DNA from: Phanerochaete sordida
Taxonomy: Eukaryota; Basidiomycota; Agaricomycetes; Polyporales; Phanerochaetaceae
Assembly (NCBI GenBank): GCA_019973155.2
Contig: BPQB01000019.1
Span: 248,001 to 312,000, forward strand
Direction of reading: 5' to 3'
DNA: 64,000 bases
Shown here piece by piece: positions 11,369 to 22,697 of the stretch. Under the pieces are notes generated by a model. The model had not been told where the DNA came from. It did no database searches and saw nothing but the letters and a program-made list of their open reading frames with translations. Position numbers and translations under genes: made by a program. How positions within the stretch are numbered: position 1 is the stretch's first letter; the number at the start of each line of letters is the position of its first letter.

Positions 11369-14203
11369 AGACCATTGCGGGATCGAGCGACAGCATGTCG
11401 GAGAGGTCGTCGTCGACCGGCTCATCCTTGAGAATAAGGCCTCCGTACGACGACGCGTGGTCTGATGGAACGAGACCAAACGTCTCGCCGCTGTCGACCG
11501 CTTGCAGCGTGGGTAGAGCGTCGAGGCCTTCCTTCTTGTCAGCCGGCAGCTGACGCAATATCGAATTCCACAGGTCCGCAATGCTTCCCTGCAATGCGAC
11601 GTGGTGCGACCCGTACAAGGTGCGCACGAAGGCCGTGGGCTCGTGCTCCTTCGAGCGCGTAATGAGGCGTATGTTGCGCCGCAGTACGTGGTCTGCAGCA
11701 AGTGCCTCTATCGACTCGAGGCCAGAAGGCTGACCGTTCATGATGGTGTTCCACGCCTTGTGCGACGCTTCGATCCGGCTGCCGTCCGAGCGAATGTCGT
11801 CTGTTGGACGCGATAGGCAGCCTTTTCTCACATGGCCTAGCTGATCCGCGTGCACCTGATGAACGCAAATGTGTAAGTACTATTTCCATTCTGGCCTTGC
11901 AACTTTCCCACTGACCTTTGGGGCTGCGGCCGACCAGACACCATCCTTGACCTCGTATTTCTTGTACGTCGCAAGCAGATTTTCCTCCTGATCGTCTTGG
12001 CTCCAGTACTTCGCTGGCTTTCCCCCCTCCGCCCGCTCCTTCAAGATGCTGCCAGAGACGTCGTGACCGACCGCGAGATATAGCGGATTTTTGATGCCAC
12101 CAAGGACAGCCGACTGGTACCTAACGGGATGTCAGAGAGAGCATCGTGTCCCTTGTGAGTTTTACTTACCGCTTCAAGAAATGCCAGACGTCGAGCTTTG
12201 TCTCAGCACCAGGGATCTGTGCGGCTATCGCAGATTTAATCTGGCAGCAGTTGTCCGCCACGAAAAAGCTCGGAAGCGGTACGCCCAGCACCTCACATCG
12301 TCTCCGATATCCGGCCAGAGACTGACCGAAGTCGGCCCCGGCTCCGCTCTGGCAGAACCGCTGCATACACATCATCAATATGCCTGGCCCGAAGCGCACG
12401 AGAACGCGCGACTCACGTAGAGCAGGATCTCGCTCTTCTCGTTGATGGCGGTGAACATCCCTCCTCGAACGACTTTCTGACGCTGACCCGAGCTTGTGAC
12501 TATAGCTGCCTTCTTGCTCAGCTTGTATGTGTGGTCGACCGACAGACATCTCCCTAATTAGTAGGAAAGGCAAGAGCGAGGAACAATCAGCGGCGGGGCA
12601 TGAATACACGGCTATGGACTCACCGGTGAGTGTTTTGAGATATGATCGAGTCTCCTGTCTTCGTGTACGCTGATGGTACTCAAGGTAGACATGTGAAATG
12701 AGGTCGTTGCTGATGGACGCGTCGTTGTAGCCCTTCGCGTTCTCGGGCGCAGAAAAGGTCTTGAGAATGTGGACCACGGCAGGCCGGTCGGCGGTCTGGT
12801 CAGTTTGGCGTTGTGTGCTTTGGAAGAACTGGCTCATGGATGACTGCTTCCCACCGTTAGCGGCCTCCCGGACTCGGCGCGCCAAGCTCGACGCGAAGTG
12901 CAGCAAGAACTCTCGGTGGCGCTTCTGCCATTCAAGACGATGGAGCTCTGGGATATCAGGTTGATTACCGGTGCGTCTATCGTGTGATATACGGAGTACG
13001 TACGCTGAATATGAGTTTCTAGGCCTGACGCCGTCTCCGTCAGGCGAAACTCGATGATTAGATTGAATAATTCTCGTGTGACAGCGGAGCGTCGGAAGAA
13101 ACAAGGTATGTCCTCTGCAAGGTGATTTAGCATTCAGAGCCTGAAGATGGAACATCAGATGACGTACTCGGTATCTCCCAATGTTCCCACTGCTCCCAGA
13201 ACGCAGGGCTTGTCGTCGCGAAGCAGTGCGCGAACTTCTCCCCGCTTCCAGCCTTGTCCTCCGCACAGTCCTTACACCTCAACTGCCTCCCAAGGGCAGT
13301 CTCTTCAAGCGCGACGCCATGAACGTCGCAGCTTCCCGTCGTCGTCCACCCTTCCCACGCCGTGCGCTGATGGTCACGATTCCGGGGGCACCGTCGAAGC
13401 TCTGGGTAATAGAGCGGGTGGATGACTTGAAGAACCTTCCGGTAAGCCACATTAGGCTCGATTGCTGCATTCCGGTCGCGTCTGATAATGTCAACGTAGG
13501 TCGGAGGCACGAACCGTGGGCCATAGAGCGGGATCGTGGCTGGAAGCGGTACGTCCCAGTCGTCAGCTGCTGGCGTTTCTGATTTCTTGCCCTTCCCGCT
13601 AGACGACTTCATTTTATTGTGTATCCAGTTGACGTATTGAACGACGTGCGCCTCGAACGTGAGCTGTTCCTGCTGTACCGACTGATGCCCTTCGCGCTTC
13701 TCGATCCAGCCTTTCACGCGCTCTTTGACCTGGAGCACACGGTGAGTATCAATTACGCTATGTAAATTCTAATGTCATGCTGACCGCATCTCGCCAGGTC
13801 TTCTCGAAGGTTGCGCGTTGCCCAATCGGCTCTGAGGCCTTGATTACTGCGATTACGACGTCGGGATCGAAGGTCGACATCGGAGCGCCGCGCGGAGGTG
13901 AGCAACAATGATATTGCGAGTTGAAAAATACTGATAGTATGGGGCAGGATTTTCGTTGTACAGGCGAGCGGTGGGAGACGAGAAGAAAGCCAGGACTCCT
14001 GTGTTGAAATCGGTGCGCCGGGGTTGACTCGGCGAGCCGGCATTGACATTATAGGAAGCCGCCGTCCCTCTCGAGCTGCCGTCGCGCTGAAACGGCTCGC
14101 GTACGACAACACCGTCCTCTTCACATCTCCAGCCAATCATGCCGCCCTTCTGTTCTCTCCAATAAGATGCCGGCTGCTGTAATTTATTCCTTGTAATATA
14201 CAC
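11360..14203 (-). pseudogene. DDE-transposase-like gene truncated by the KDZ insertion
   Basis: A multi-exon minus-strand gene begins at 14203 (MYITRNKLQQ) or 14140 (MIGWRCEEDGVV). It contains a possible zinc-binding segment (GSCDVHGVALEETALGRQLR followed by CKDC, about 13250-13330). A transposase-like core follows: SVDHTYKLSKKAAIV near 12540, FFVADNCCQIKSAIAAQIPG with LDVWHFLKR near 12200-12270, and DGSRIEASHKAWNTIMNG near 11750-11780. These give a plausible D-D-E set (DHT, VADN, RIEA). DGSRIE.SHK.W is a motif I associate with a repeated basidiomycete transposase-like family. The junction near 13130 does not splice cleanly, suggesting some decay. The last codons (SDMLSLDPAMVS) run into the right TIR, where translation stops after a few foreign residues. 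The missing 3' part may be the segment at 1-765. Confidence 0.6.
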
Positions 14204-14253
14204 AATTTACTTTGATTCTAATGTAACCATTCACTTCCCTCCTCGAGATAGCC

Positions 14254-15322
14254 CTAGTCTGTAATAAAAACCTCTGCCCAGTGGCGCAGCTGGCCGTACA
14301 CAGAGCAGGCCGTATCGTCGTCAGGATCCACCCGTGTCTCGACAGTGAAGATGACATCGAGGAGGGCAGGCAGCTCGAACGGCGCCCCGCCGTCTGCTGC
14401 CTGCTCGACCGGATCAGCGCCTGCGTCATCGCCTGCACTCCCGCTGCCGGCCTTCTCTGGCTGCGTAATGAGCTCAGGTGCGTCGCCCGCGCTTTCGGCG
14501 ACGCCAGACGAGAGCGTTGCACTCGTGGACCGCAGCCGGCCCGCAGGCTCGCTTCCCGACGCCGTGTCTGAGCGCGCAATGTCCATGTCGTCAGTGCTGG
14601 AGCCTGTCGACATCGCTGAGAGCATGACGTCGGTGCGCTCGAGAAGCTCTACACCTGCGAGTGCAAGAGCGGGGTCGTCCTGGTACGGGGAGGACGCCAA
14701 GAGAGCTGCGTGCTCGAGCTTCGCCCAATCAAGTGTCTCCGGGAAGCCGTCTTGATCAGGCGTACGGGGCTGGTACAAACGAGATGCTCAGTAAACTACA
14801 TGCGCGAACACTCAAAATAGTACGTACCTCACTGAAGGGGTCATCGGCCTCGGCTCCTGCCTGCACCGATTCCTCGTGCAGCTCGATGTACTTGTATCCA
14901 TCGACGTCGCTCGAGATGAGGGACGTGATATCGACGTTCATGTCACGCTCCACAAGCGTGAAGACCGTGAGGCACTCCAGCGACTCCTCGATGGACTTCC
15001 ACTCGAGACGGGGCACCCGGCCGGCGCGTGGGTACAGGCGGAAGACCTTGTCCAATATCACGGTGTTATTCGGACCCTGCCGCGTGCGCTCTTCGTAACC
15101 TCCCACCGGAATGACAGCCGTGAGATAGAAGTACAGCGGGAGGTGCTTGACTTCACGCTGAGTGTCAGGGTCGACGATGGGCGCGGGGAGCTGTCGGACA
15201 AGGTGGTGGACGGTCTCTTCGTGGGGGACCCGGCGGTAGTACAGGTCCAGCCAGCTCTGGTGATGTGCAGAGACCAGGGACATCGAACTGCGCTTGAGTT
15301 CTGCGTATCTGACGCGAGGCAT
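14254..15322 (-). CDS. Hypothetical protein next to the transposase-like gene
   Basis: Two exons (15322 to about 14830, then about 14770 to 14254) join in phase 0 across a GT-AG intron of about 60 nt. The start MPRVRYAELKRSSMSLVSAH is preferred; an in-frame ATG at 15355 would add eleven residues. The first exon looks globular (WLDLYYRRVPHEETVHHLVR, LPLYFYLTAVIPVGGYEE, SIEESLECLTVFTLVERDMN). The second is acidic and Ser/Ala-rich, then ends in FELPALLDVIFTVETRVDPD and RHWAEVFITD. I recognise no family. The stop lies only about 50-110 bp upstream of the start of the transposase-like gene on the same strand, so the two may belong to one older mobile element, or the model may need merging. Confidence 0.55.
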
Positions 15323-16476
15323 GGTGGCGAAGGACAGAAAGCGAGAGGGGCTCACCGCACCGCCGTCCTCCTATCCTGCTTGCGGCAATGCGCGCAGTGC
15401 CCACAAATGGCAAGTCCTTTCTGCAGACGTCCTGCAGCGCGGAGGCCCTTACCAACTCAATTACTGCGGTCGCGTACGGGTTCGGAGCTAGCACATATAT
15501 TCGTCAATCATATTCCGGGGACGACATGACGAGCGGAGGATGAACGGGGAGCATGGGCGGGAGCATTCATGGACGCGGGCGCAGGGATCGTCGTCGTCGT
15601 CGTCGAGGGCGAACGACGACCAACAACGACAATCACCACACAAGCGAGATCGCACAGGAGAGTGATGGCGATCCTCCGTTGTCCGTCGAACTGGTTTCTC
15701 TTCACATCTCGCGCTGAGATGTTGAGCGCTGCGCCCATAGCCCTGGGCAAGTTTCCAGCCGGCTCCTCGGGGTTCCCTGGGCCGCTGGCGCGCCGCCTTC
15801 GGCGGCCCTTCCCCTGGCCATGACCCAATTGCCCCCGTCTGCGCTTTTTTATTGGCCAGAACAAAGTCGAGGGTGAAGAAAATCGTGCAAAAATGCGGCA
15901 TAAAAGAATCCCGACGCAAAGTTGCAATGCTTCGCCTCGGCGTGCTGACCGGCGTGAGGAGACTTGGCACGGGCAGCATTAATTGATTCAATAACCAAAG
16001 AGCGGGCAGGTCTCGGACTCTCGGTGTGGCATCCTGAGTGTGAAGCGGCTGTGACTTCGATTAAACTGTCTGTTGACCTTAGTACAACACCCACGAAAAA
16101 GCATACGTTGCACACTCGATGCACGCTTGTCTTTCGCGTCCATATGTCTTAGCACTACACCATTTTGACCTTCTCAAATATTCACGACGATGATCTACAG
16201 TGTGCTACGCTCCATCACAGTTGGCACTGCACAGTACTGGGCCGTGGCTTAAGAGTGCTGCCAGCAGCATGGTGATCACAGTAAACGTCGGCATTTTCCT
16301 TATTGGGAGAGGCGCATCAGCGCGGTAGTCCGGCCCGAGCTGCGGCTATGACACACTGCAGCTCCAGAACTGCTCCAGAACCATAAGCTGCGGGCTGCCA
16401 GCAAGTCTCAAATGTTATTTACCTTCGCTCTCTCCCTGATACCACCACATCTTCCCTGCGAGCCAACTTTGCAAAT
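15323..16476. other. Intergenic region between divergent genes
   Basis: No gene is supported. A short CGT-trinucleotide run lies around 15588-15605. The 3' third is the presumed promoter of the F-box/RCC1 gene, including a CT-rich stretch just before 16477. Confidence 0.6.
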
Positions 16477-18678
16477 ATGCCTACGATTGGGGACATACCC
16501 ATAGAGGTTTTCCTAGACAATCTCCTCCCCTGGCTCCCCGTCCAAGACCTCCTCAATCTCGGCTCGACCAATCGTTTCTTCTACAAGCTCACATCTGACG
16601 ATACCTTCTGGAAGCGAAAGATCCAGCAGGACTACAATTTTCCAGAGTCCAACACCGCCAGAACCACCGGCTGGAAGTTCATCTACCAGCGTGTCTCCAA
16701 GCCCAAAGTCTACGTATGGGGGTACGTTGAACGTCTCTTTGCCTGTATGATGCTTCATATCTAACTTATTCGCTAGTGAACACTCGAACCGCAGGCTGGG
16801 TATGCAACCCAGAGAGCTCCCTAACAATCTGTACGGAGGCGTCCCGTTCCCCATTAGACTGCACATCCCTGGAGCACGTATAGTCAGTCTCGTCGCTGGT
16901 GGCATGTACGCGCACACTGCCTTCATACGACGTCACGTGTCTCACGCCGCATAGGTCTTTCCACGCTATCGATGCGCAAGGCAGAGTCTATGTGTGGGGT
17001 GGGTGGGGATACAGCGACATGGGCCAACTGCTAATAGTCGACATAGGTGCGCTGGACGGCAATGGCTACGCGCTACGCGCAGATGGGTACGCCGAGGCCT
17101 CGAAGGCGGCAGAGTCCCCTATGCGTCTTGATCTTCCCTGCGCAATCCGCCACATCAGGTCCGCAGTCTTACTTCGCTGCGGCGTACCAGAGCACAGTCG
17201 CTGACAGACCATATCAGCTGCGGGCGACTGCACAGTGCCGGCTTGGATGCTGACGCGCGCGTCTGGACATTCACGTCTTGGGGCCGTCCTTTCCGGCTGA
17301 GGACTCCACTCTTGGACAGGTCCTCGCCTGACACTACTCCCGTACAAGTCGAGTGCGGCTGGGGCTTCACATCGATTCTGACACAGGGCAGCGACGTCTT
17401 CGTGTACTGGCCGAACCGTGGGCGCATGCTGGAGGAGATCCATCGTGTCAACCGCGAACTCGACAACGTTGGCGCTGCTACCCAAGCGCATGTCTCGCCT
17501 GAGCAGCCGAATGTCATACCATGCCATGTTTGGGACATGGAGAACGTCGAGCCTGTCAGACTACCTGCTATACCGGCGAACCTACCCCGCCTGACCGGTA
17601 CTGGCCTGCCCGCGGACGTGCTTGATGGCGAGACGAAGCTGATCAAGATTGCTGGCATGGATAATTTCTTGGTCGGCCTCACCAACAAGGGCCATGTCCT
17701 ACAGTTTGGTCGGCTGGATGGCGAAGAGAGCTACGGACAGGGCCGCTGGGAATATGTAGGCGCAATACTCGCTGTACTGACAACTGCGTCTGACTCGATC
17801 GCTAGCTGCCATCATACAGCGAAGTTGACAAGGTCAAGGAGCACGACGTCTTTACCAGCGGCCAGACCAGCGAGCAGCTCAAGCCTCCTGGCAAGATGCA
17901 TATCACTCATGTAAGTATCTTAAATGTCTTCTACGATCGCTACTCATATCCCGCAGATATCTGCGCACTTCAGGACGTTCACCGTATACTCCACAGGTCC
18001 TGAGTCCGTGGTGCTCATGTGCCGCATGGACACAGATGCCGCAGGCCTGCCGCCATCTCCCCTGCCCCCAACCATCATCCCCTCGCTTCAGTACCGCGAC
18101 GTCATCTCCGTCGTGCTCGGCGACTACCACTACGGCGCGCTCACGGCGAAGGGCAAGCTGCTCACGTGGGGCTCGTTCTCGAAGGGCGCGCTCGGGCTCG
18201 GCGACCCCGTCACCATAGAGCCAGGCCAGCCCGGCGGGTTTACCACTCGCGAGCAGCGCCTTGCCGTCATGGACGCGCTGGGTCATCTGCCCGTGACGCC
18301 GCCGGACGTGCGCGAGCCGACCGAAGTGCGCTTCGATCACGAGCGCAAGAACAAGGGCAAGGAGACGTACGTCTTCGCCGCAGCCGCAGCGGGCTGGCAC
18401 ATGGGCGCGCTCGTCGTCGATCTCGAGGTATGCTTGACCGTTTGCTTCTCGTGCCGATGCTGATGCATGTATGTCTGCAGCGGGATGACGAGGACGACGA
18501 GCGAAACAGAACGCAAACGATGCCTGGGGCGTTCCCTGACGAGCCCCCTCTGCCAGAGTATCGTGGCCCGGGACAGGGTCCCCCCATCATTCCTCTCGGC
18601 GGCCATGCAGGTATGCATCCGTTCCGTGTCGGATATGCTGGGCGTGGGCTCGGCCGCGGTGGTTTCGGTAGGGGATAA
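16477..18678 (+). CDS. SAF1: F-box protein with RCC1-like repeats (SAF1-like)
   Basis: The N-terminus is an F-box (IPIEVFLDNLLPWLPVQDLL ... NRFFYKLTSDDTFWK, residues about 7-50), followed by GWKFIYQRVSKPKVYVWG, where RCC1-type repeats begin. Repeats are recognisable by VYVWG-type blades: KPKVYVWGEHSNRRLG, GRVYVWGGWGYSDMGQ, ARVWTFTSWGRPF, GHVLQFGRLDGEES and GKLLTWGSFSKGALGLGDP. The tail is Gly/Arg-rich (GRGLGRGGFGRG). About seven introns of usual length are needed. The architecture matches yeast Saf1 and its fungal relatives, F-box subunits of SCF ubiquitin ligases; in yeast Saf1 targets adenine deaminase Aah1 on entry into quiescence. Whether the substrate is conserved here is unknown. Start chosen at the first ATG before the F-box; stop TAA at the end of the tail. 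Confidence 0.85.
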
Positions 18679-19025
18679 GAGCAGTGACCAGGACATTGAA
18701 GGAATCTCCAGCTTGAATGTGAACTTAGGATACCTCGGAACTATCCCTACAAACACGCGTGTCATCTGACTATCCGTGATTCGTACTTCCCTACTCTTCG
18801 ACGATTAGAGAACCCGGGGACAGCGAGGGCAAGCAGAGGGCAAGCGTTTTTACCGGGCTGACTTCGACTGCCAATACCTATTTTTTCAAAAGTCAGAGCA
18901 CCTCAAACTTCGAGTGCCACCTCTATGTTTATGCTCGCATTATTACTGTGCCCAAAGATGCAAGCGTTCACCAAAAGATGAGAATCTCGAGGTCACTCCT
19001 ATATTATTAGAGCGAAAATGGAAAT

Positions 19026-19031
19026 AAAAAA
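19026..19031 (-). terminator. RNA polymerase III terminator of tRNA-Pro
   Basis: Six consecutive T residues on the minus strand begin about five nucleotides downstream of the tRNA 3' end. Confidence 0.8.
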
Positions 19032-19035
19032 GAAC

Positions 19036-19136
19036 GGGCCTAGCCGGGGATTGAACCCGGGACCTCCTCCAATCTGGTTCAATCCCCGGCTGGGGAAGCA
19101 CCCTAAGAAGGAATCATACCACTAGACCACCAGGCC
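19036..19136 (-). tRNA. tRNA-Pro (anticodon AGG) with a 29-nt intron
   Basis: The minus strand folds as a tRNA. Acceptor GGCCTGG pairs with CTAGGCC. The D-arm/A-box is GGTCTAGTGGTATGATT. The anticodon stem CCTTC pairs with GGAGG around loop TTAGGG-T with anticodon AGG. The T-arm is CCGGGTTCAATCCCCGG (B-box GGTTCAATCC). Body sequence (TGGTCTAGTGGTATGATTC, AGGGTGC-type loop) is characteristic of eukaryotic tRNA-Pro. The intron occupies 19072-19100, at the canonical position after base 37. Sixteen intron nucleotides (19076-19091) are a perfect reverse complement of 19042-19057 in the T-arm. Confidence 0.92.
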
Positions 19137-19849
19137 GTTGTTTAACGCTCAATGTATAGGTATCGGATTGGATTACGCAGGCTCTTCCTCAGCCTTCCCA
19201 CTCCTCCATCCAAATGACAAAGCGCATACATGATTCCCAAAGTAATTGTGTCCATTTGGATGCTGACAGTTGCTTGAGCCAGTATCACCTCTGCAGAGCA
19301 AGAAAGTGCGAGATACATGCCAGGACCCCAGTCACTGCTCTTCGCGGAGCGCCTGCAGGCTGCCGCGATGCTTACACACCTATGCTCCCGAGGCTCTCGC
19401 GTACACAAACTGACCCACGCGCTGTCTCCGGTTCTTTTGAACGGAACTGTCGCCACAAATCCCCGCGCCGTGCCGTGTGCGGTCGTGCGCGTGAATGCGC
19501 TGAGCATGGCGCCGAAAGCGGCCTCGGGCCCGGGCGGCAGTGAAGAGGCGCGTGGCGTGCCGAGCGAACGCGCAAGGAAAGTCCTCCGTCTGCACGCTCG
19601 CCTGACTGCGCCATGCTGACGACTACGACCGGCCAACGAGAGCTGTGGCATATCAAAGCAGCGGCAGACGCGTGTGCAGCCCGGCGCGCAGGGCCACGAA
19701 ATAGCACGGCCAGAGGCACTCCGTGAGGCACACGCACACTTCCGGCCTCAAGACGCTCCTTCCCTCCTAGCTGCGCCCGCCGAACGACTTGCGTCGCCCG
19801 CCGCGCGCACGTATAAGAGCGGCCGTGCGCCGCCCCAGAAGCCAACACC
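19137..19849. other. Intergenic and promoter region
   Basis: No gene is supported. A TATA-like element TATAAGAG lies at 19812-19819, about 30 bp before the next start codon; a GC-rich stretch precedes it. Confidence 0.5.
19812..19819 (+). promoter_or_regulatory. TATA-like element of the small membrane protein gene
   Basis: TATAAGAG about 31 bp upstream of the ATG at 19850, implying a short 5' leader. Confidence 0.5.
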
Positions 19850-20667
19850 ATGGGCTTCAACCCGTATAAGTTCTACGCACACCACCCTATGCACGGCTAC
19901 TGGCACCACGGCTTCCACCGCGGCGGGCGCGGCGGCTCGCGCCTCCTCTGGTTCCTCTTCGGTGTGGGGGCCACGCACATCTGGATGAAGCAGAAGGAGT
20001 GCCACAGCTACGACGTCAAGCACTGTATCCGCAACCGGCTCCCACCCGAGGCGTACCCGCCGCCCGCCCAGACCCAGCAGGTTGCCCCGCAGGTCGCGCC
20101 GCCGCAGATTGCACAGGCGCCCCCCGCAGACGCCCCGCCGGAGCAGCAGCGCTGGGAGCGCAAGTGGGAGAAGCGTTGGGGATGGCCACACAGGGAGAGG
20201 GAGAGGGAGGCGCAGGTGCAAGCACCTGTACAGGTGCCGCAGCCGAAGCAAGACGAGCACCGCGTACTGCCGCCACTTGCAAACCCAAGCGAGGGCTGGG
20301 ATGACGAGCGGCAACGCCTGCAGAAGATGACCCAGCAAGCCGCGGAGACGGTGAGTGTCACCACTTCGCAATGGTTGGAGCCCAGCTAATCGATGAGCCA
20401 TGTTCAGCTCTCCGATGTCTCTGAAGCCGGACTGGACTCGCTGCTTTCCACAGTGGAGTCCCTCAAAGCCGTGAGTACTTCGAACAGCGTTTCTTCGGCA
20501 CCGCTCATTCAAACGCTTTGCCACAGAGAATCGTCGAACGTCGGGAACGGCGCCAGCGCGAGCTGGCCGAGCAGGAAGCCCAGCGTGAAGAACGCTTCCG
20601 GCAATTCGAAGAGTGGCGCAAGCAGCAGGAGCAATACGAGAAGGAGAAACAAGGCCGACTGGTGTAA
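19850..20667 (+). CDS. Small His/Pro-rich single-pass membrane protein, hypothetical
   Basis: Three exons (19850 to about 20349, about 20408-20470, about 20527-20667) join in frame and give about 235 residues. The N-terminus is His/Gly-rich (YAHHPMHGYWHHGFHRGGRG), followed by one hydrophobic segment (LLWFLFGVGATHIWM, residues about 32-46) that could span a membrane. A Pro/Gln-rich linker follows, then an acidic and amphipathic region (LSDVSEAGLDSLLSTVESLK) and a strongly charged coiled-coil tail (RRERRQRELAEQEAQREERF). This looks like a conserved Agaricomycete hypothetical protein, but I cannot assign a family. The TATA-like box at 19812 supports this start. It lies between tRNA-Pro and the SLC35F-like gene, with no obvious functional link to either. 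Confidence 0.75.
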
Positions 20668-21199
20668 ACCGAGGAATCACTGGGAATTATACCTAACTAT
20701 GGACGTTCATTTACTCGAGGTGCTCTGCTCACCTCCCATCGGATATTTGTTGTATATATGTACCTTTAATACCGTTCCTCGATGTTATAGCGCCCCTGCT
20801 TATCTTCCCTAGGCTCTTGTGGCTGAACACCATCGAAGCTTAAGTGACATGACCGGACCATGTGCGCCGCTGGGCGCACCACGCGCTCCTCATTGCACCT
20901 TCGGGGGTACTCCTTCGCAGATTTGTAGCACGTTGAAGACGACGGTCTCTTATAGGGCGAGATGGTCGAGAACAACTTCCGAGATTGAGATCGACGAGGG
21001 GTGTGAGTGCGCGATCGAGTAAGAGGAGGCCCGAACGGCGGGCGGTGCCTAGCATGGTTCATTGATTCTCCCGCCCTGGAAAACTGCAGGGTCATTTTCG
21101 AAATGTATCCACAAGGCACGCGAAGGCACGCAATGATAAAAGCCTCGGAGGGCTGCCAGCCCGTGCTTCGCTAGCTGCTCCTCAGCCACCGCTGCGACC
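20668..21199. other. Intergenic region
   Basis: No gene recognised; holds the 3' flank of the small membrane protein gene and the presumed promoter of the transporter gene. Confidence 0.5.
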
Positions 21200-22475
21200 A
21201 TGTCGATGCCGACCCTCGAGGCCGCCCCGCCGCCGTACGAACGCGCCGTCGCGCCCGCAGACGACAAGAAGGACTTCCTCGACGAGCAGATCAATGTCGT
21301 CGCCCCGACACGGCCGCCCATCGACTACTCGTCCGTCGGAGCGTTCTCGAGCAGCATGTGGAGGCGTTTTGCGAGTCTGTGGACGCGGCGGTTCATCCTC
21401 TCGCTGCTCGCGGGTCAAGTTGTGTCGCTGTGCATCACCTGCACGAACGTCACAACGACGGAGTTGGTGAGCAGGAACTGGTCGCTGCCGACGACGCAGA
21501 CATGGTTCTTGTGAGTTGCGAACGCACCTCTTATCGTTCTAGGAGTCACTGACCCACGGGTGCAGGTACTTCTCGCTCTTCATCACCTACACCCCGTACA
21601 CGATCTACCAGTATGGCTTCAAGGGCTGGGGCAAGATGATCATGCGTGACGGCTGGAAGTACTTCATCCTCGCCGCCTGCGACGTCGAAGGCAACTTCCT
21701 TGTCGTCAAAGCGTACGAGTACACGACACTCCTCTCCTGCATGCTCCTCGACGCGTGGGCAATCCCCGTGTGCCTGTTCTTCTGCTGGCTGTACATGCGC
21801 CCGAAGTACCACTGGACGCAGATCGTGGGCATAGCCGTCTGCGTCGGCGGGCTGGGCATGCTCGTCGCGTCGGACGAGATGACGGACAAGGACTGGCCCG
21901 CGATGAGCCGCGCGAAGGGCGACGTCTTCATGCTCGTAGGTGCGACGCTCTACGGCTTCACGAACGCGACGGAGGAGTTCTTCGTGCGCCGCAGCCCGCT
22001 CTACGAGGTCGTTGGTCAGCTCGGCATGTGGGGCACGCTCATCAACGGCATCCAGGCCGCGGGCCTCGAGCACCACGACATGACCCTCGCGAGCTGGAAC
22101 GGCACCACGATCGGCCTCCTCGTCGCGTACACCGCCGCGATGTTCATCCTCTACACCGTCGCGCCCATCCTCTACCGCATGGCGTCCTCGGCATACTACA
22201 ACATCAGCCTGCTCACGAGCGACTTCTACGGTCTGCTTTTTGGGCTTTTCCTCTTCCACTACCGGGTTTACTGGCTGTACTTCGTCGCGTTCGCCGTCGT
22301 CATTCTTGGCCTTATCATCTACTTCTGGTCTGCGACGCGTGAGTATCCCTATTGACTGCACTACTTACCGACGCTGATGTTTTCCATAGCGGAGGAGCAA
22401 GGAAAGCTTGACCCTCACTCTCCGGAGTATGTCCAGCGACGCCACGAGTCTGACCGCATCGCAGGCCAAGTGTAA
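21200..22475 (+). CDS. SLC35F1/F2/F6-type (DUF914-like) membrane transporter
   Basis: Three exons give about 400 residues. The cytosolic N-terminus (MSMPTLEAAPPPYERAVAPA) is followed by about ten hydrophobic segments: FILSLLAGQVVSLCITCTNV, FSLFITYTPYTIYQYGF, WAIPVCLFFCWLY, IVGIAVCVGGLGMLV, VFMLVGATLYGFTNATEEFF, IGLLVAYTAAMFILYTVAPI, YNISLLTSDFYGLLFGLFLF and FVAFAVVILGLIIYFW. The motif DVEGNFLVVKAYEYTTLLSC is diagnostic of the SLC35F solute-carrier group in the drug/metabolite transporter superfamily; members sit in Golgi/ER or plasma membranes and most substrates are unknown. The C-terminus after the last intron (EEQGKLDPHSPEYVQRR) is hydrophilic, ending at TAA 22473-22475. The model is convergent with the membrane-protein gene that follows. 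Confidence 0.88.
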
Positions 22476-22697
22476 GCCGCCACAAAATTGCTGTTGCCTA
22501 GGTGCGTGCGGCTTTAGGGCTCCGTGGGACATCTCTCTGACTGCGCACACGCAGATTATTCTCTCATATGCTCGGATTTCTCGGCTGTACCATGTAATGA
22601 CCCTACACGATATCATCACGATCTATTTTGGAGTGATAGATGGACGTGTCCGTGTGTGCTCGACGTGTGGGGTATCGACATTCTGGGGAACAGTCTA

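Noticed and set aside
15569..15823. Plus-strand open frame beginning MDAGAGIVVVVVEGE
   Set aside because: It arises from the CGT-repeat stretch, has no partner exons and shows no domain.
19748..20680. 310-codon minus-strand frame over the small membrane protein gene
   Set aside because: Low-complexity Leu/Arg/His content typical of the antisense of a GC-rich gene; the plus-strand model has matching splice sites and a TATA-like box.
21546..22361. 271-codon minus-strand frame over the SLC35F-like gene
   Set aside because: Antisense of the transporter; its Glu/Val/Arg/Asp composition mirrors the hydrophobic helices on the plus strand.
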